DNA of 64,000 nucleotides. It comes from Fratercula arctica. Taxonomy: Eukaryota; Chordata; Aves; Charadriiformes; Alcidae. The notes beneath the pieces were generated by a model. The model was not told the DNA's origin. It was given only the letters and a program-made list of their open reading frames with translations, and did not search any database. Every line of letters starts with the position of its first letter. The first letter of the stretch is position 1. The translations under genes were made by a program, and so were the position numbers. The stretch is from positions 25,793,089 to 25,857,088 of the forward strand of contig CANTUZ010000011.1 of the NCBI GenBank assembly GCA_947846985.1, in the 5' to 3' direction. Below are positions 47,378 to 59,227 of the stretch, piece after piece.

Positions 47378-47495
47378 ATGATCGCCTTGCACAGCAATTA
47401 TCCCTGCATCACTATATATCTTGGCTGCTTGATAATGGCTGGGGTAATCACTTCATCGATCGGGTGGCCACCGTCCACGGCCTCCATGTATGCAG
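47378..47495 (+). other. Candidate internal exon, 118 bp, several open phases
   Basis: Acceptor CGCTTCATCCATTTCAG ends at 47377. Donor TGCAG/GTCTCT begins at 47496 and is weaker. Phase 0 begins with ATG and is open for 39 codons, with a hydrophobic stretch CITIYLGCLIMAGVITSSIG. A second plus phase and a minus-strand frame (75 codons, 47448-47675) are open too. Several open phases plus a CpG cluster (ATCGATCGGGTGG) are also what a conserved non-coding element looks like. Confidence 0.18.
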
Positions 47496-50400
47496 GTCTC
47501 TTCCAAGAATGTGCTGTAGACTCTTAGAGGCAAGCTCTGTCGGAAATATACCTAATTTTCCACTGCTAAGGAACTGCTCATCCGGTGATGGATCCTCATA
47601 GCTGCAATTCCTTTGGGAATCCAGCATGACTTTTGGCACAGCTCTCAGCAAGAGGGGTAGTGAAGAAGGTCCCATGTTTAGGGTGTGTAGCGTGACTCGT
47701 CTCCCTGCTGTGGGACATGGGCTGGCAGAGGTTTTCTCCTGGTTTATACTAGCAGAAAATCACATTCTTTTTCTCCCTTCTGTACATTACTTTGCCTGGT
47801 GAGTGGGGAGAACACATCTGTTTTTCTGGCCAGCTCCTGGCTGCCTCTGTGCACATGTTTTAAGTGAGAAACTCAGACCCACAGGCTGTTAAAGACCAAA
47901 CGAGCTATCAGGCCTTTTGAGTGATCCCAACTATGAATTCACAGGAGCATCAGTGTGCAGAAATTGTTATTTTTCAGACTGAAATCTAAACCTCCCCCTT
48001 CTCCCCAAAGGGATGCCCTTTGTGCATTTCTATGGTACCTTGATGATTTTGGTGCCTCAGCAGTGTGTGGCATTATGGGAGCCACGTGACAGCAAAGAAA
48101 CTCAAAATAAGTGTCAAAAGCTCAGCAAAGAATGACTCAGAGCAGGAGAGTTGGAGGAAGTGGGTGGAGAATTACCAAGTTTCCACACATTTATCAGGCT
48201 TAGTCATAATCTAGCTGCTGAGAAGCTAAGCCATGGCAAAAACTGGAAAAAGACGTAGGCATGTGAAGTGCCACTCCAGGTGCCTCAGCAAATTGGAAAA
48301 AAATCAGACCTGGTGGCACCTCTGAAGTGCAGGTGCAGACAGCAGCAGAACAGGAGGTTCTGAATGTCTCTGTTAGATCAAGAAGGTTAATCTCATCATG
48401 GATCTGCCCCGGGCTAAAAGAAAGGAGGAAAACTTCACCCACGTCAGACTTCACCTGAGGACGGGGAGCGACCGATGATTTGGCTTGGTATGACAAAAGG
48501 CAATGTTTCATTCTGGTTTCAGCAGCGGCAAACTGATGGATGCTGGCACCTGCAAACGTCTCAGTGGAAAATTTAATTCTCACAGAAACTACATTTCACT
48601 TTGAAGAAAATTTCTGTTCAGCCAAAAAAAGAAAACTTTTGTGATGTATTTCTCAGCGTATGGGTGGATCCTCATTACATTTTGATACCTCTTAATAATT
48701 TTTTCACTGGAAAAGAAATCCACCCATTTCTGAATGATTTTGGTTGTTGGTTGTAGAAAGACCTTGCAGTGGACATTCAAGGCAGATTTGTTTACATTTT
48801 CATTTATACAGCCCTGTAGCCATAGCTCAGGCCTTCCTGCACAATGTCAATAACTTATCCCATTTTCATGTAAATGATGACAGAATACATTATACAATCC
48901 AAAGGTTTTTTTAAAAAATTCTAAGAGCCATCAAGATGCCACAAAAAGACAGCAAGCTACATTTTGTCTTTCATTGGCCATCTGCCATCCCTGGGATGGT
49001 AGTCAATAACGATCTGTCAAACAATTAACACAGCTAATAAATAGTCACAAAGTAACCTAATTTGCCAACCACTAGTAGCCACCAGTTGGAAATTAATGTA
49101 CTGTAGCTATTCGGTACCACACCTGACACCCAACCAGATGGAAAGGAAACATGAGCTGAGAGATGATGATTAATGAGGAAAACGACATGCAGCGTTAACA
49201 AGTGTTTAGACATGGAAACCCCCTTTCTGCCAGGTACAGGGATGTGATTAGTACAGGCGACATAATGCCTTATAAAGGAAATAGGGCTGCAAGAACTGCT
49301 GAGATGCCACATAAACCCACTGCTCTCCGTATGCCTCTCCTATCCACGGTGAAGCCTGGAAATGTTCTGGGTTTTCTGCTGACACTGAAATTTCCAATTT
49401 CATCCTTTCAGCAAAGAGAAGAAAGCTGCAGAATACTAATGAAGTGTGTGGAGTCTGTGATCAGGGCTTCTCAAATCCTTCAGAATTCTCCTCTGATTGA
49501 TTTTGAGGTCTGAACGGGCCACTTTGGTAACCCAGTCTGGCTTCGTGAGAAGCACAAGTTGCACCAGTAATTCTTTCATCAAGCCAATAACTTCTATTTG
49601 AGCTACAGCATGGCGTGACGATTTGGGAAATGAGTTCAGGTATCACTTACAAATTCCAGATTGATTTTTGAAATCTGTGCTACAATGACATGAATCTTTA
49701 CGTGTTCAATCTCATGCTGCGTATTGGAGTCCAGCTGGGGAATGGGGCACGCCTGCCTATCTGTGAATAAGTCAGTCGTTAAAGACATTGTGTGGAATAG
49801 ACTTAATTTGAGGAGAACAAAAGAACAACGGAATTGTCATATTGCCACTTTTCTGTAAGCTCTCTGCAGGGTTCTGAAAGCTGAGAGAGCGTAATTTCAC
49901 CATATCCATGCAAAGAGATCAGGGATTAGTGTCATGCCTTAAATTCATGAAGCCTGCAAAATTCAGAAGAGATGCTCAGAAAGAAAGGGAAGCTTAAGCA
50001 GAAAAGAAAAACGGTGGGTTCTGGTTTTATAAAGACGACTACTTCTTTAATGTTGGGATCAGACAAAACAGAGAAATTCTACGTAACACTATGCTGGGGA
50101 AAGGAGTGTTTGTCTCTTTTCTGCTTATGAACCACTGAGGCTTCTCTTCAATTACGCAAATACATAAGTGAACATAGACAAAAAAATCAGCGGCAAATTC
50201 AGTCTCCATGAAATGCTTTTTAATTCCTGACTCCCTCTTCCTGCATCCAAACACAGACAGCTGCGGCTCAGGGCTGAAAAGATTCAACGCTTTTGAAATT
50301 CATGGAAATTGCAGAGAAATTCATGGGAACTGCTCCCTCCTGTGGAGCAGCTGCTGAGCAGAAGCAGTTCTCCCACCGCCCGGGATCACAGCCCTGGCTG

Positions 50401-51084
50401 CAGCCACCACCCAGGGACCAGAGGCCAGCCAGTTTTGTCATCACCTCTGCACAATGGCCGAGGGACCGTACTGCCATAGGTGGGTACGGAGCTCCAGTTG
50501 CCCTTCTGGGAAGGACCATCACATCCAGGTGGAGAGCTTGCCACAGCAGCAGCAACACCCAACAGCAAGCAGGTGGTGGAGAAAGGAAAAAAGAAAATGC
50601 CAGTCACTATGTTGCAATAACATTATTAATTCTGCTGAAAAATCTTTGATTTCGCCAAGCCTAGATGGGAATGGATGAGGCAGTTCACACCTCTCGGAGC
50701 CAGGGCTGATGCGGTCAGAGCAATGTGAGGCTGTATGTGCCTTATACTGAGTTTTAAGGTTGGTTTCGCCTTGTGAAAGGCTGGACATAAATTGTTGTAA
50801 AATGAAAGCATCAGATTCCACAGCAGAGTTCCACGGCATTATTCTAGTCTCGTGGAAGTCACATGGCTGAAACTTCAGGGAGAGGTGAACTGCAGTGCAG
50901 CCAAGGGCATGGTCACACACATACCCTGGTGGCAGTGCTCTCTTGCCCTCCTGCACCATCCCTGGTTGTGTTCATAACACACAGTGGTTCAGAAAGCTAA
51001 ATCAAAATACCCTGATTAAGAAAAACCAATTAAAATCACAGATCCAGAGTGTTTCCTGAGCTCACACACATCCCCTTAATGAAG
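47496..51084. other. Spacer before the CR1, no gene seen
   Basis: Frames of 127 codons (48200-48583, minus), 118 codons (50293-50649, plus) and 146 codons (50519-50959, minus) overlap one another in mildly GC-richer DNA and show no domain. A weak MIR-like match lies at 47850-47930. Confidence 0.5.
47850..47930 (-). mobile_element. Possible MIR fragment, reverse orientation
   Basis: The stretch around 47858-47895 contains TTTTAAGTGAGAAACTCAGA, then CCACAGG and GTTAAAGAC. The reverse-complement MIR consensus runs TTTTACAGATGAGGAAACTGAGG, CACAGAG, GGTTAAGTGAC. The order is right but the match is short, and the flanks (the expected CCCAAGGTCACACAGC) are not convincing. It may be coincidence. Confidence 0.25.
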
Positions 51085-51738
51085 GGGTTGCCCAGCACCA
51101 GAAGAGGTGGGACTTGGAGGTGTTGGTGGATAAGAAGCTCAATGTGACCCGGCAGTGTGCGCTGGCAGGCCAGAAAGCCCCCGCATCCTGGGCTGCATTG
51201 AAAGAAACATGGCCAGCAGGTCAAGAGAGGTGATTCTCCCCTTCTACTCCACTCTGGTGAGACCCCCCTGCAGTGCCGCCCCCAGCTCTGGGATCCCCAA
51301 CATAAGAAGGACGTGGACCTGTTGGAGCAGGTCCAGAGGAGGCCACGGAGATGCTGGGAGGGCTGGACCCCCTCTGCTGGGAGGACAGGCTGAGAGAGCT
51401 GGGGGGGTTCAGCCTGGAGAAGAGAAGGCTCCGGGGAGACCTTAGAGCTCCTTCCAGTCCCTAAAGGGGCTCCAGGAAAGACGGGGAGGGACTCCAGATC
51501 AGGGCCTGTTGTGACAGGACGAGGGGTAATGAGGAAGAAATTTTTCACTCTGAGGGTGGTGAGCCCCTGGCCCAGGCTGCCCAGAGAAGCTGTGGCTGCC
51601 CCATCTCTGGAGGGGTTCAAGGCCAGGTTTGACGGGGCTTGGAGCAACCTGGTGTGGTGGGAGGTGTCCCTGCCCAGGGCAGGGAGTTGGAACAAGATGA
51701 TCTTTAAGGTCCCTTCCAACCCAAACCATTCTATGATC
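51085..51738 (+). mobile_element. CR1 LINE, 5'-truncated, degenerate copy
   Basis: This is the 3' part of a CR1 non-LTR retrotransposon: the end of the reverse-transcriptase frame plus the 3' UTR. From 51111 the sequence reads DLEVLVDKKLNVT, the conserved region near the end of the CR1 ORF2. That frame stops at 51231-51233. The alignment continues in a second frame, open from about 51155, with SREVILPFYSTLVRPP, so there is a frameshift near 51195-51209. The copy ends with CR1's standard tail (ACCCAAACCATTCTATG at about 51720-51735), with only one copy of the terminal ATTCTATG octamer. Compared from memory with neoavian CR1 copies, about 40 bp are missing near 51530. CR1 copies are usually 5'-truncated by incomplete target-primed reverse transcription, and this one has lost almost all of ORF2. 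It is non-autonomous. The 243-codon antisense ORF across it is a by-product. The 5' edge is uncertain by about 20 bp. Confidence 0.95.
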
Positions 51739-53689
51739 TTGCCATGGGAGATGCTGTAGCAGAGCATCCTCTACTCGTTCAGTCACAGTTTATCCCTGAA
51801 CACGCAGTGTTCCCACACCGCTCAGTGGTGCCAGGACTGCAGCGTCCGCTCGCAGTAACCTAGTTCAGGTACTGGCCGTTGCAGCACAGGACTTGTTCAT
51901 CTCCTCCCCATCTGCAGCTCCTGGTGCTGCCCCGCTGTGTCGCCCTCCCTACAAATACAGTCTCCTGCAGACATTTCACTTCATCTCTCACATCAGTGAA
52001 CATCCTTGGAAAAGACTGTCCTGTGCTTATGCTTTTGTTATTTTGTCTCTGTGCCTAGGGGAACTGGGCACCTGCCACTTGCTGAGCAGTCTGGCAGGGA
52101 AAGGCACAGCGAGTAGTTCAGCTAATACGAAGCCACAAAATACAGATGCGCAAGAGGTCACCTTCTACCCCAACAGCCCATCCTTTCTTATTGTGTTTCA
52201 GACTGTACGTGATACCAGATGAGGCCAGTTCGTGAGTGTAAATATGTTTCAAGGAGGCTAATAAACGTCACTGAATACAAGGAAGCTGTCTTATCACATT
52301 AAATATGTCGCTGTTAGTGTTAACCTGGGTTTCATAGGTTCTGCTGATCCTCATCTAAATAGGTTTTCTCCACCCTAAATTTTCTCAGTCCTGCACAGTG
52401 CATGAGCAGCAGATCCTGCTTTGGCAGGTTCAAGTGTAAACTGGACAAGTTGAAAGGAAGGACAAAGGAAAAACAAAAGTTGAAGAAAAGTTCTGTGGTT
52501 TTTAATTCATTTTTCAGTTATTCTTTCCTCTTTTTCTCCCCTTTTGCTTTTCTCCCTGAGCAGCAGTTAATCAGCACCTTTGAGCATTCATTTCCTCCAT
52601 TCCAGAAACTCTATGGAAAAGTAGAAGTATATAGGGAGAAAAATAATAAAAAGTAAAATATATGATATTGGCATACCTGTGCCCAGCAGCATAATTTATA
52701 ACATATTCCTGCTCTTGTCAATCAAAAAATGCAAATTTAGAAAGATGTGCAAGAGGCAGAATAGGTAAGAACTTAATAAAAATATCTTCTCAAAAACAAT
52801 GAAGAGACCACCGTGTCTACGTCCCACAATCTAGCAAAACAGTCTAGACAGAGTTAGAAGAAAGGAAAGTAATTTTACATGCAGGCTATCATGGTGTGGG
52901 TGGCTTGGCCAAAGAAGAAATGGTGGCAAATGCCCATGCATGTAGACACAGACACACACACAAGTGATTTGATAGTGGGAACTTTGCCAGACCTCTGGGA
53001 CAGGCTGTGAGAGCAGATGCGGGACTGAAAAAGATCTTGAATGCTGACTGGGGAGGAATTCAATTATTTTGACACTTCTGAAATGAAATGGAATGATTTC
53101 AGAGATGTTTGTTCAGGAAAAGTCAGGAGCTGTCTCAGTACTCAAAGTGTCAGACAAATACCAGAAACAGACCTTTTTTTCAACACTGAAAGGAGCCGAG
53201 GCTCAGTTTCCAGACCATCTGAATGAAGAGGTGGGTTACTTCTTGTACCAGCCATGAAGTCTGGGGGTGAGATAAGCCAAAAAAGCAGGTGAATGGGGAG
53301 ATTTCCATGAAATGGAGTATCTCTTCAAGCACCTTTTCTCCCCACTGCTGGAAGATACACATTATTGCTGCTCATTTGCCAGAGCTGTAACTAAAGAAAG
53401 AGTTTCTCTTTGGGTTTTTTAAGACGACATGATAGAAAACCACAAGCAGAGTTCAGTGGCATATTGCTTTTGTTATCCTGAACAAAGAGCATGGACATTC
53501 ACCAATGTCTCTGCAAAGCAGAGAACAGTCAAAGCAATAAGATACTTCTCATAAGGATGTGTGATGCCGTTGAAGATTCTGTCTAGGAGCTTCCATAAAA
53601 ATGAATAACCTAAAAGCTAAAACTCAAATATTAAGTAAGAACAAAATGTACGTGGTCAAATATATAAATTGACTAAAGAAATAACTCCC
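51739..53689. other. Spacer between the two LINE copies, no gene seen
   Basis: Unique-looking sequence with an AC-rich run at 52945-52962. A 109-codon plus frame (51893-52222) is unrecognised. The region just left of 53690 might contain more of the old LINE, but no match is clear. Confidence 0.5.
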
Positions 53690-54440
53690 TGAGGTCTGGA
53701 AAGTAACTAGCTGTCCCCATTAAGAAAAGTCCTAGGTGCATGCTAAAAAAAAAAAAAAAAGATCAGGAAACTTAGCATGATTTTATAGAGAAAGTCACCA
53801 AAAGTTTTTTGAAGATCAAATAGAAAAAAAAAAAAAAAAAAAAGAAGCAGAGGAAAGTCTACAGAATTAAACACAGTCAACATGATTTCAGAGAAGAAAG
53901 GTCAGGCTTCAGTAAGTTTTGCAAATTCTTCAAAAGCATGAATTGCCCTGGAGGTTGCAAGGACCAAATGTTCAGGTTTTCAGAAAGACATTACCAAAGG
54001 CTTATCCTGGGAGTATGTGTCTAAAGTGTGAAACCGTAGAGTCAGAAAAATTTTAAGCAGATGCCATTTTACAGTGCTTTCCTCTAAACTGGGGGAAGAA
54101 GCAGTTACTGCCTTCAGCAGAGTGACAAATGGCAAAGACATGGAAGTGGGAAGCTGAACTCTCCAAAATCGAAACAATAGTAGCAAACAAATAGCAGTAC
54201 ATGGTGTGTTCTTCTAGACTTCGAAAAATCAGTGAGTTCTGGTTTTAATTGCATTTGACAGGCTATGGGATTTGGCATAAATTTCAAATACCCATGGGCT
54301 CCTATGAGCCCAGATTAAATGAGCACAGTGATCAATATTTATCATATATGAACTCAGAGCTGGATGGAAAGAACTGTGATTTAATTTTTTTTTTTCTTTC
54401 TTTCTGTACTGGATAGTGGCAAAACAAAATTCTAATAAAT
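53690..54440 (+). mobile_element. Ancient CR1/L3-like LINE relic (reverse transcriptase region)
   Basis: Decayed blocks of a CR1/L3-type reverse transcriptase occur in the right order and spacing. Near 53698 the sequence reads WKVTSCP, like the start of the conserved WKVA..IPIFKKG segment. At about 53875-53940 it reads SQHDFREERSGFSKF followed by FF, matching the family's SQHGF...FF block. Near 53975 FRFSERHYQRL matches FQKAFDKVPHQRL. About 290 bp further on, PMGSYEP and DQYLSYMNSEL match PQGS and FNIFINDLE. Near 54415 there is a weak match to the FADDTKL codons. Stops, frameshifts and two A-runs (16 A at 53745, 20 A at 53824) break it up. Family features are recalled, not aligned by program. 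It is far more diverged than the CR1 at 51 kb, so an old insertion. The edges are approximate. Confidence 0.68.
53745..53843. repeat. Two poly(A) tracts inside the old LINE relic
   Basis: A16 at 53745-53760 and A20 at 53824-53843, separated by 63 bp of A-rich sequence. Both lie inside the CR1/L3-like relic and interrupt its reverse-transcriptase homology, so they are expansions or insertions later than the element itself. Confidence 0.9.
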
Positions 54441-56498
54441 AAAGGCCTGAAACAAAATTGCATCATGTCAAACTTGGTCGTCTTTAATTTTAAGTTTTCT
54501 TTACTCACCTGGTCATTTCAAATTTCAAAAGAAAAGGCAATTTCAAATTAAAAAATGAAATATTTTACTTAGAGTGTGGAGTACTTAGTGTTGTTTCAAC
54601 AACTTCAAAACCACTTTTTCCAGAACATGGAGATTTTTCCATGTCTTTTTGTCCTCTATAGAGATTTTTGATGAATTGGCACTTCTATTTAAAAAAGCAA
54701 AGTCTTGGCGAATTCTCAATCTGTTCTATATGAAAAATCACGAAAGCCTCACGATATGGCTGGCAGTCACGGCATCCATTATTAGATCCCAGCTTTCAAC
54801 AGAGTTTTTTAGACATATGTAAAAACTCTTAGTTGAGAGGAGAACGTTTGATCAACTGCAGAAAGAATAAACACAACAGAAACCAGAAAAGTGAATGCTG
54901 GACTCCAGGGTGAAAACAGGTCCCTCACCAACCAAGATGCAGAAGTTCAGGTAACAATGATGCCCCTCATTTTGCCTGGCACGCGGGTGAACCCTTGAGG
55001 GGTTTAAACTGCCCACTCCATGGAGATCCATGGGATAAAGGCCCACGAAGCAGCACAGTGGTGGCTCAGCTGGTCCTTAAACCTCTAGCTGCTATGTGCT
55101 TTTACTTGCAGGGTCATTATGCATTTGTCAAAGATTTTGCAGAAGTCGTGGCATGGTATTTCTGACGCCACAGGGAGCTACAATCAGCCATGTGGGCAGT
55201 GGGAAGCAGGCGGGAAAGGTAGGGATTTCCAGAGGAAGATGGTCTTCCACCTGCTAAATCATCACCCAATGGAAGTCAACAAAATGTAAGGAATAGAAAC
55301 ATGCCTTCTGAATGCTAAATAGTGTTTTTAAATGGTGATGTTCACAGATGGAAACATTAAGAAAATTTCACATAATGATGTGGTCCTTGAACAAGGACTA
55401 AAGAATATTTATCATAATACAACAGACCATTGAAAAAAGGAAAAACTTGTCTGTATCTAAAAGACACTCTTATTTATGTTTCAAATATTTCCAGAACTAA
55501 TATTTTTGTTGATATAAAGAACTGCAGAAAATATTTTGAGAATCATTTTCAAGGCACTTGCAGTTTGGGAAGCATTTCAAAAGATCCCAGTGGGTGACCT
55601 CTTACCCTGGCTTTTTCTTAAGATAAATAAAATGAAGTAAAGCTTTCAAAATAAAACTTGCCAGAAAAGTCCCTGGGAAGCAGGAATAGATAAGAAACGC
55701 ACGCAGATAAATGCAACGGAGAGGTCCAAGAACATTGCTGCCTCCTTATTGACTTGAGCTACTTTATGCCCTCTCTGGCCACCACAAGCTTGGCGCCTTT
55801 GCCTCTTTGATGGATACACAAGTGTGAGCAAGTAAAGGGGAACCCATTTTCAGAACTCAAATTCAAGCCCTTGCATGTAAATGGGCATATTGTGTCACAT
55901 CTACTTCAAGGAGTGGGTGCCAGGAGCACTGAAAATCGCTGGGCAGATGGTGCAGATGAAAAGGATGCTCTTTTACTGAGGGATGCTGAGCTCCTTCCTT
56001 CTACAGAATTTCATCCATGGCATGGGTAGGTGGCCAGCATGGGAGGAAATCTAAGTAAAAGGAAGCTAGGAAGAATGTGGGTCCCCACAGTCCTTGGTTT
56101 ATGAGTGCCCATAAGTCACAAAACAAGCTGCACAGCAAAAGCAGCACTGGCAGATTTATCCCAGGCTGTCAAGCTCATATCAGAGCACAGAAATGGCAGG
56201 ATTTCATGGTGACATTGGCCACAGAGCCCTTATTTACATATAGGCCTTTAGGGCTTCATCAAGGTCCTTTTGTTTTTCTGTAGTTGGCCCTGGTTCTTGG
56301 AGCTCTTTCATGTAAGTCTAAAAGCTGCCTTTCTGTAACAGCTGCTAGAAGTGATGCCTTCACTGGGGGAGCTCAGTGCACAGCAGAGCCCTGACCCCTA
56401 TGGATCTTTTGTTCCCTGTGAGCGTTTGGACCCCACAGCTCATCCTTTGAGGATTTTTACACCTCTATGGACAGGCAGCTGTTGGCTTGGTCTTGGTG

Positions 56499-56513
56499 AC
56501 ACACACACACACA
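56499..56513. repeat. (AC)7 microsatellite
   Basis: Seven perfect AC units, flanked by GGTG and TCTAGGGG. A second, interrupted AC run lies at 52945-52962. Confidence 0.95.
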
Positions 56514-58473
56514 TCTAGGGGACAAGCCAGCAGTGAGGCAACCACCCTTACCAAAGTCTGCCATCAGCCTTGGCTCCGCATGGGCTCCATGGAACCATCA
56601 CCTGGGGCTGTGCTCTCCTGGGGCTCCATACCTGGCATGAGCAGGAGACAGCAACAATCCATATATCGCATTTCTACCTTCAAACCTTCATGCAGGCACG
56701 TAGTTTTGTTCCCTACAGAAGAACCACAGACATTTTTTTACCAATATCCGCCTCTTCGTTTCATCCAGCAGCAGGCGGTTTTGCCATGTTGTCCTCGAGA
56801 TGACTAGAAGCAGATGGAGGGGGCCATGGAGTCGCCCTCATTTTCCATCTGGCACTGTCTACTTTTAGCTCCACAACTCCTTAGGAGGGTTTTAAGTCTC
56901 CTGGCTAGCACTGTCTGCTCCGGCGGAGCTGTACCCCTGACACTGCCCCCAGTGCCGCAGTGCATCATGTACCGCATGCTGCACCACTCAAAAACTTTCC
57001 AGACCTTGTATGGATATTTTTATGTTAAAATAAAAGCAGATGAAGTATTGAAGACCGCCACGCATGCTATGTTTATGCAGCACATAAAAAGCTGTAGGAA
57101 TTTTTGGTAGTTTTAATAAAATATATTTGAATACATGTGATTGTGGTGCAATAGAAGACAATAAATCCCAAAATCTTCTCAAAGGGAGATTCTTGTAGAA
57201 AAGCACTTTTTTTGGCTGCCATAAATGCAGACCTACTGTGTCAGAGCACCCCATAAGCAAAGACCTCAGCCAATATAGACATATGGATTTCTGGTTAAAT
57301 ATTTACAAACATCCCTATCAAGTAAAAAGTTTATAATAACAGGGTGGTACATACAGCCTGCATTTACAAAACTATGGTGGTCTTGAAACGCCTAGTTTTA
57401 TCTTACTATTGTAACCCAGTAATAAATTTATTTATGCTAGTGGGAGTGCGTTCATTTGAGCAGACGCTCAATGAGTACACATGCAAGCTTATTGTTTATT
57501 TACTCCTTTATAACTTATTTATGCATTTATAAACTTATTTGGAAGAACTTTAATATATCTCTACTGCTTTCTGCTGGCTGAGGACTCATCTTTATTAAGG
57601 GCAAATAGTGATAAACACGTACAAGCTTATGTATTTTTTCATGGTTGAGCGGAAACATAGACCATGAGAACAGAAAACAGAACAGAAATGCATTGGTGGA
57701 AATGTCATTTCTTCAGGATCAATCCCAGTGATACTTAATTATAAAGTCATTTACAATTCAGGACCTCGGAAGTGGGGGGAAAAAAGCAGTCTGGTAGCCA
57801 TTAAATATGTACAGAGCTTTTGAAATGACCTCAGCAACAGCAAAAAGCCCCAGCTGTAACCGTTGAGATATTTACGAACAGGACTGTGTGATATGATCGA
57901 CTGTTCCAGCAGGCACAGTCCTGCAAGGGGATTCCCAGGCTTGTGACCTGTGTTACCACCTTCATTGATTATTTGTGGCTAGTAATAGGTTTAAAATCCC
58001 ACCTTTTAAATTTTGATTAACATGGTGTTTGACACATGTGGCACTTGTATAGTATTTCTATACAACTACTTACACAGGCACAATTCTTCAAAGAAATGTA
58101 CGGAAATGTACGGACAAGACTGAAACCTTATTCTGCTTGCGTGAGAGTGGAGAAGACTGCACAGCACTCTGCATCTGTAATAATTGTTCCAAATAAAGAC
58201 AAGATACTTTATGCCATGTAAAAAGCAGAATATTTACAAAGCCTGGATCCAAAGGTTGGTTTGAATTCAAGCATCCTCCTCAAGACCCAATTTTCTTACG
58301 TACTTTGGGTTAAGGATTCATTTTCAGGTGGAGTTGTTATTATTTTGTATTAATTGATTTTTGATATTTCCATCTCTGAATATCAAAATTATTTCAGCCT
58401 GATATCATCACGCTGATTTCTTCGACTTTAAGGCTGAGTTTAGCTTAGATCCTTTCAACACCACTGTTCTCAT

Positions 58474-58530
58474 TAAATAAAAAAAAAAAAAGAAAAAAGT
58501 AAAAAAGAAAAAAAAAACATTAAAAAAAAT
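58474..58530. repeat. A-rich low-complexity tract
   Basis: About 57 bp of almost pure A, interrupted by single G, T or C residues. There is no target-site duplication or parent element that I can see. Confidence 0.9.
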
Positions 58531-58989
58531 CCCGTTTTCCTTGATCTCTCTTAACATGGAAGTATGTAGTGTTACGTGCACAGATTCAAGTGGCTATTCA
58601 CAGGCTTTCATTGTAGCACATTTCCCACCATTTAATAAAGACCACGATTCCCTTCCTGTCCCTGACACAGGCATTTGTCACTCAATCCTTCCTGCTACAA
58701 AACAACAGCGTGGGGAGCTGGGAAGAGGCAGCAAACACAGCATGTAGCGCAGGTATCCACAAACTATGGCCAAGCGAGCACTCCCCCTCCTTTGCCCAGG
58801 GTCACCCCTGCCCAGTTTGTCACCTCCACAACATCCGAAGTTTCACAGAAGCCCTGTGTGGTTTTGCAGAAAACGTTGACACATCTCTACACATTCTTCA
58901 ACTCACAGTCACCTTTTGTTAGCATTCGATAAACCTCCTCTTTTCCCGAGCGTGTGTTTAATTTAGAAACAACGTGTTAGGCTTGTCTA

Positions 58990-59029
58990 AAAGAAGAAGG
59001 AGAAGAAAAAAAAAAAAAAAGGGAAAAGA
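58990..59029. repeat. Purine tract (GAA-rich, then poly(A))
   Basis: GAAGAAGGAGAAG runs into about 16 A and then GGGAAAAGAGGG. It is an uninterrupted polypurine strand of about 40 bp, which in principle could form triplex DNA. Confidence 0.88.
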
Positions 59030-59206
59030 GGGTTTATCTTAGAGAACTTCAATGTGTGAAATTGTGCTCTCAGCTAAAAGAGGACATAAAATTCAAAATT
59101 TTCAAAAAGATGCATGGTGTTTTTGTCTTGCTAGTCCAAACAGAGCCACCAGAGACTCAGTCAGAAAATACCGCTCTTTGCTGGATAAAGCAGAAAGAAT
59201 AACATC

Positions 59207-59227
59207 TTTTTTTTTTTTTTTTTTTTT
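59207..59227. repeat. Poly(T) tract, 21 T
   Basis: Uninterrupted T21. It lies about 180 bp after the polypurine tract at 58990-59029, so a purine tract and a pyrimidine tract lie close together on the same strand. Confidence 0.93.

Noticed and set aside
47375..47460. SISDDRLAQQLSLHH in one plus phase, loosely like the start of parathyroid-hormone-type peptides
   Set aside because: There is no signal peptide, no dibasic cleavage site before it and no match in the downstream half. A few shared residues are expected by chance.
51036..51767. 243-codon minus-strand open frame, the longest in the window
   Set aside because: It lies almost wholly inside the CR1 copy and is antisense to it. CR1 3' regions are GC-rich and commonly give antisense open frames.
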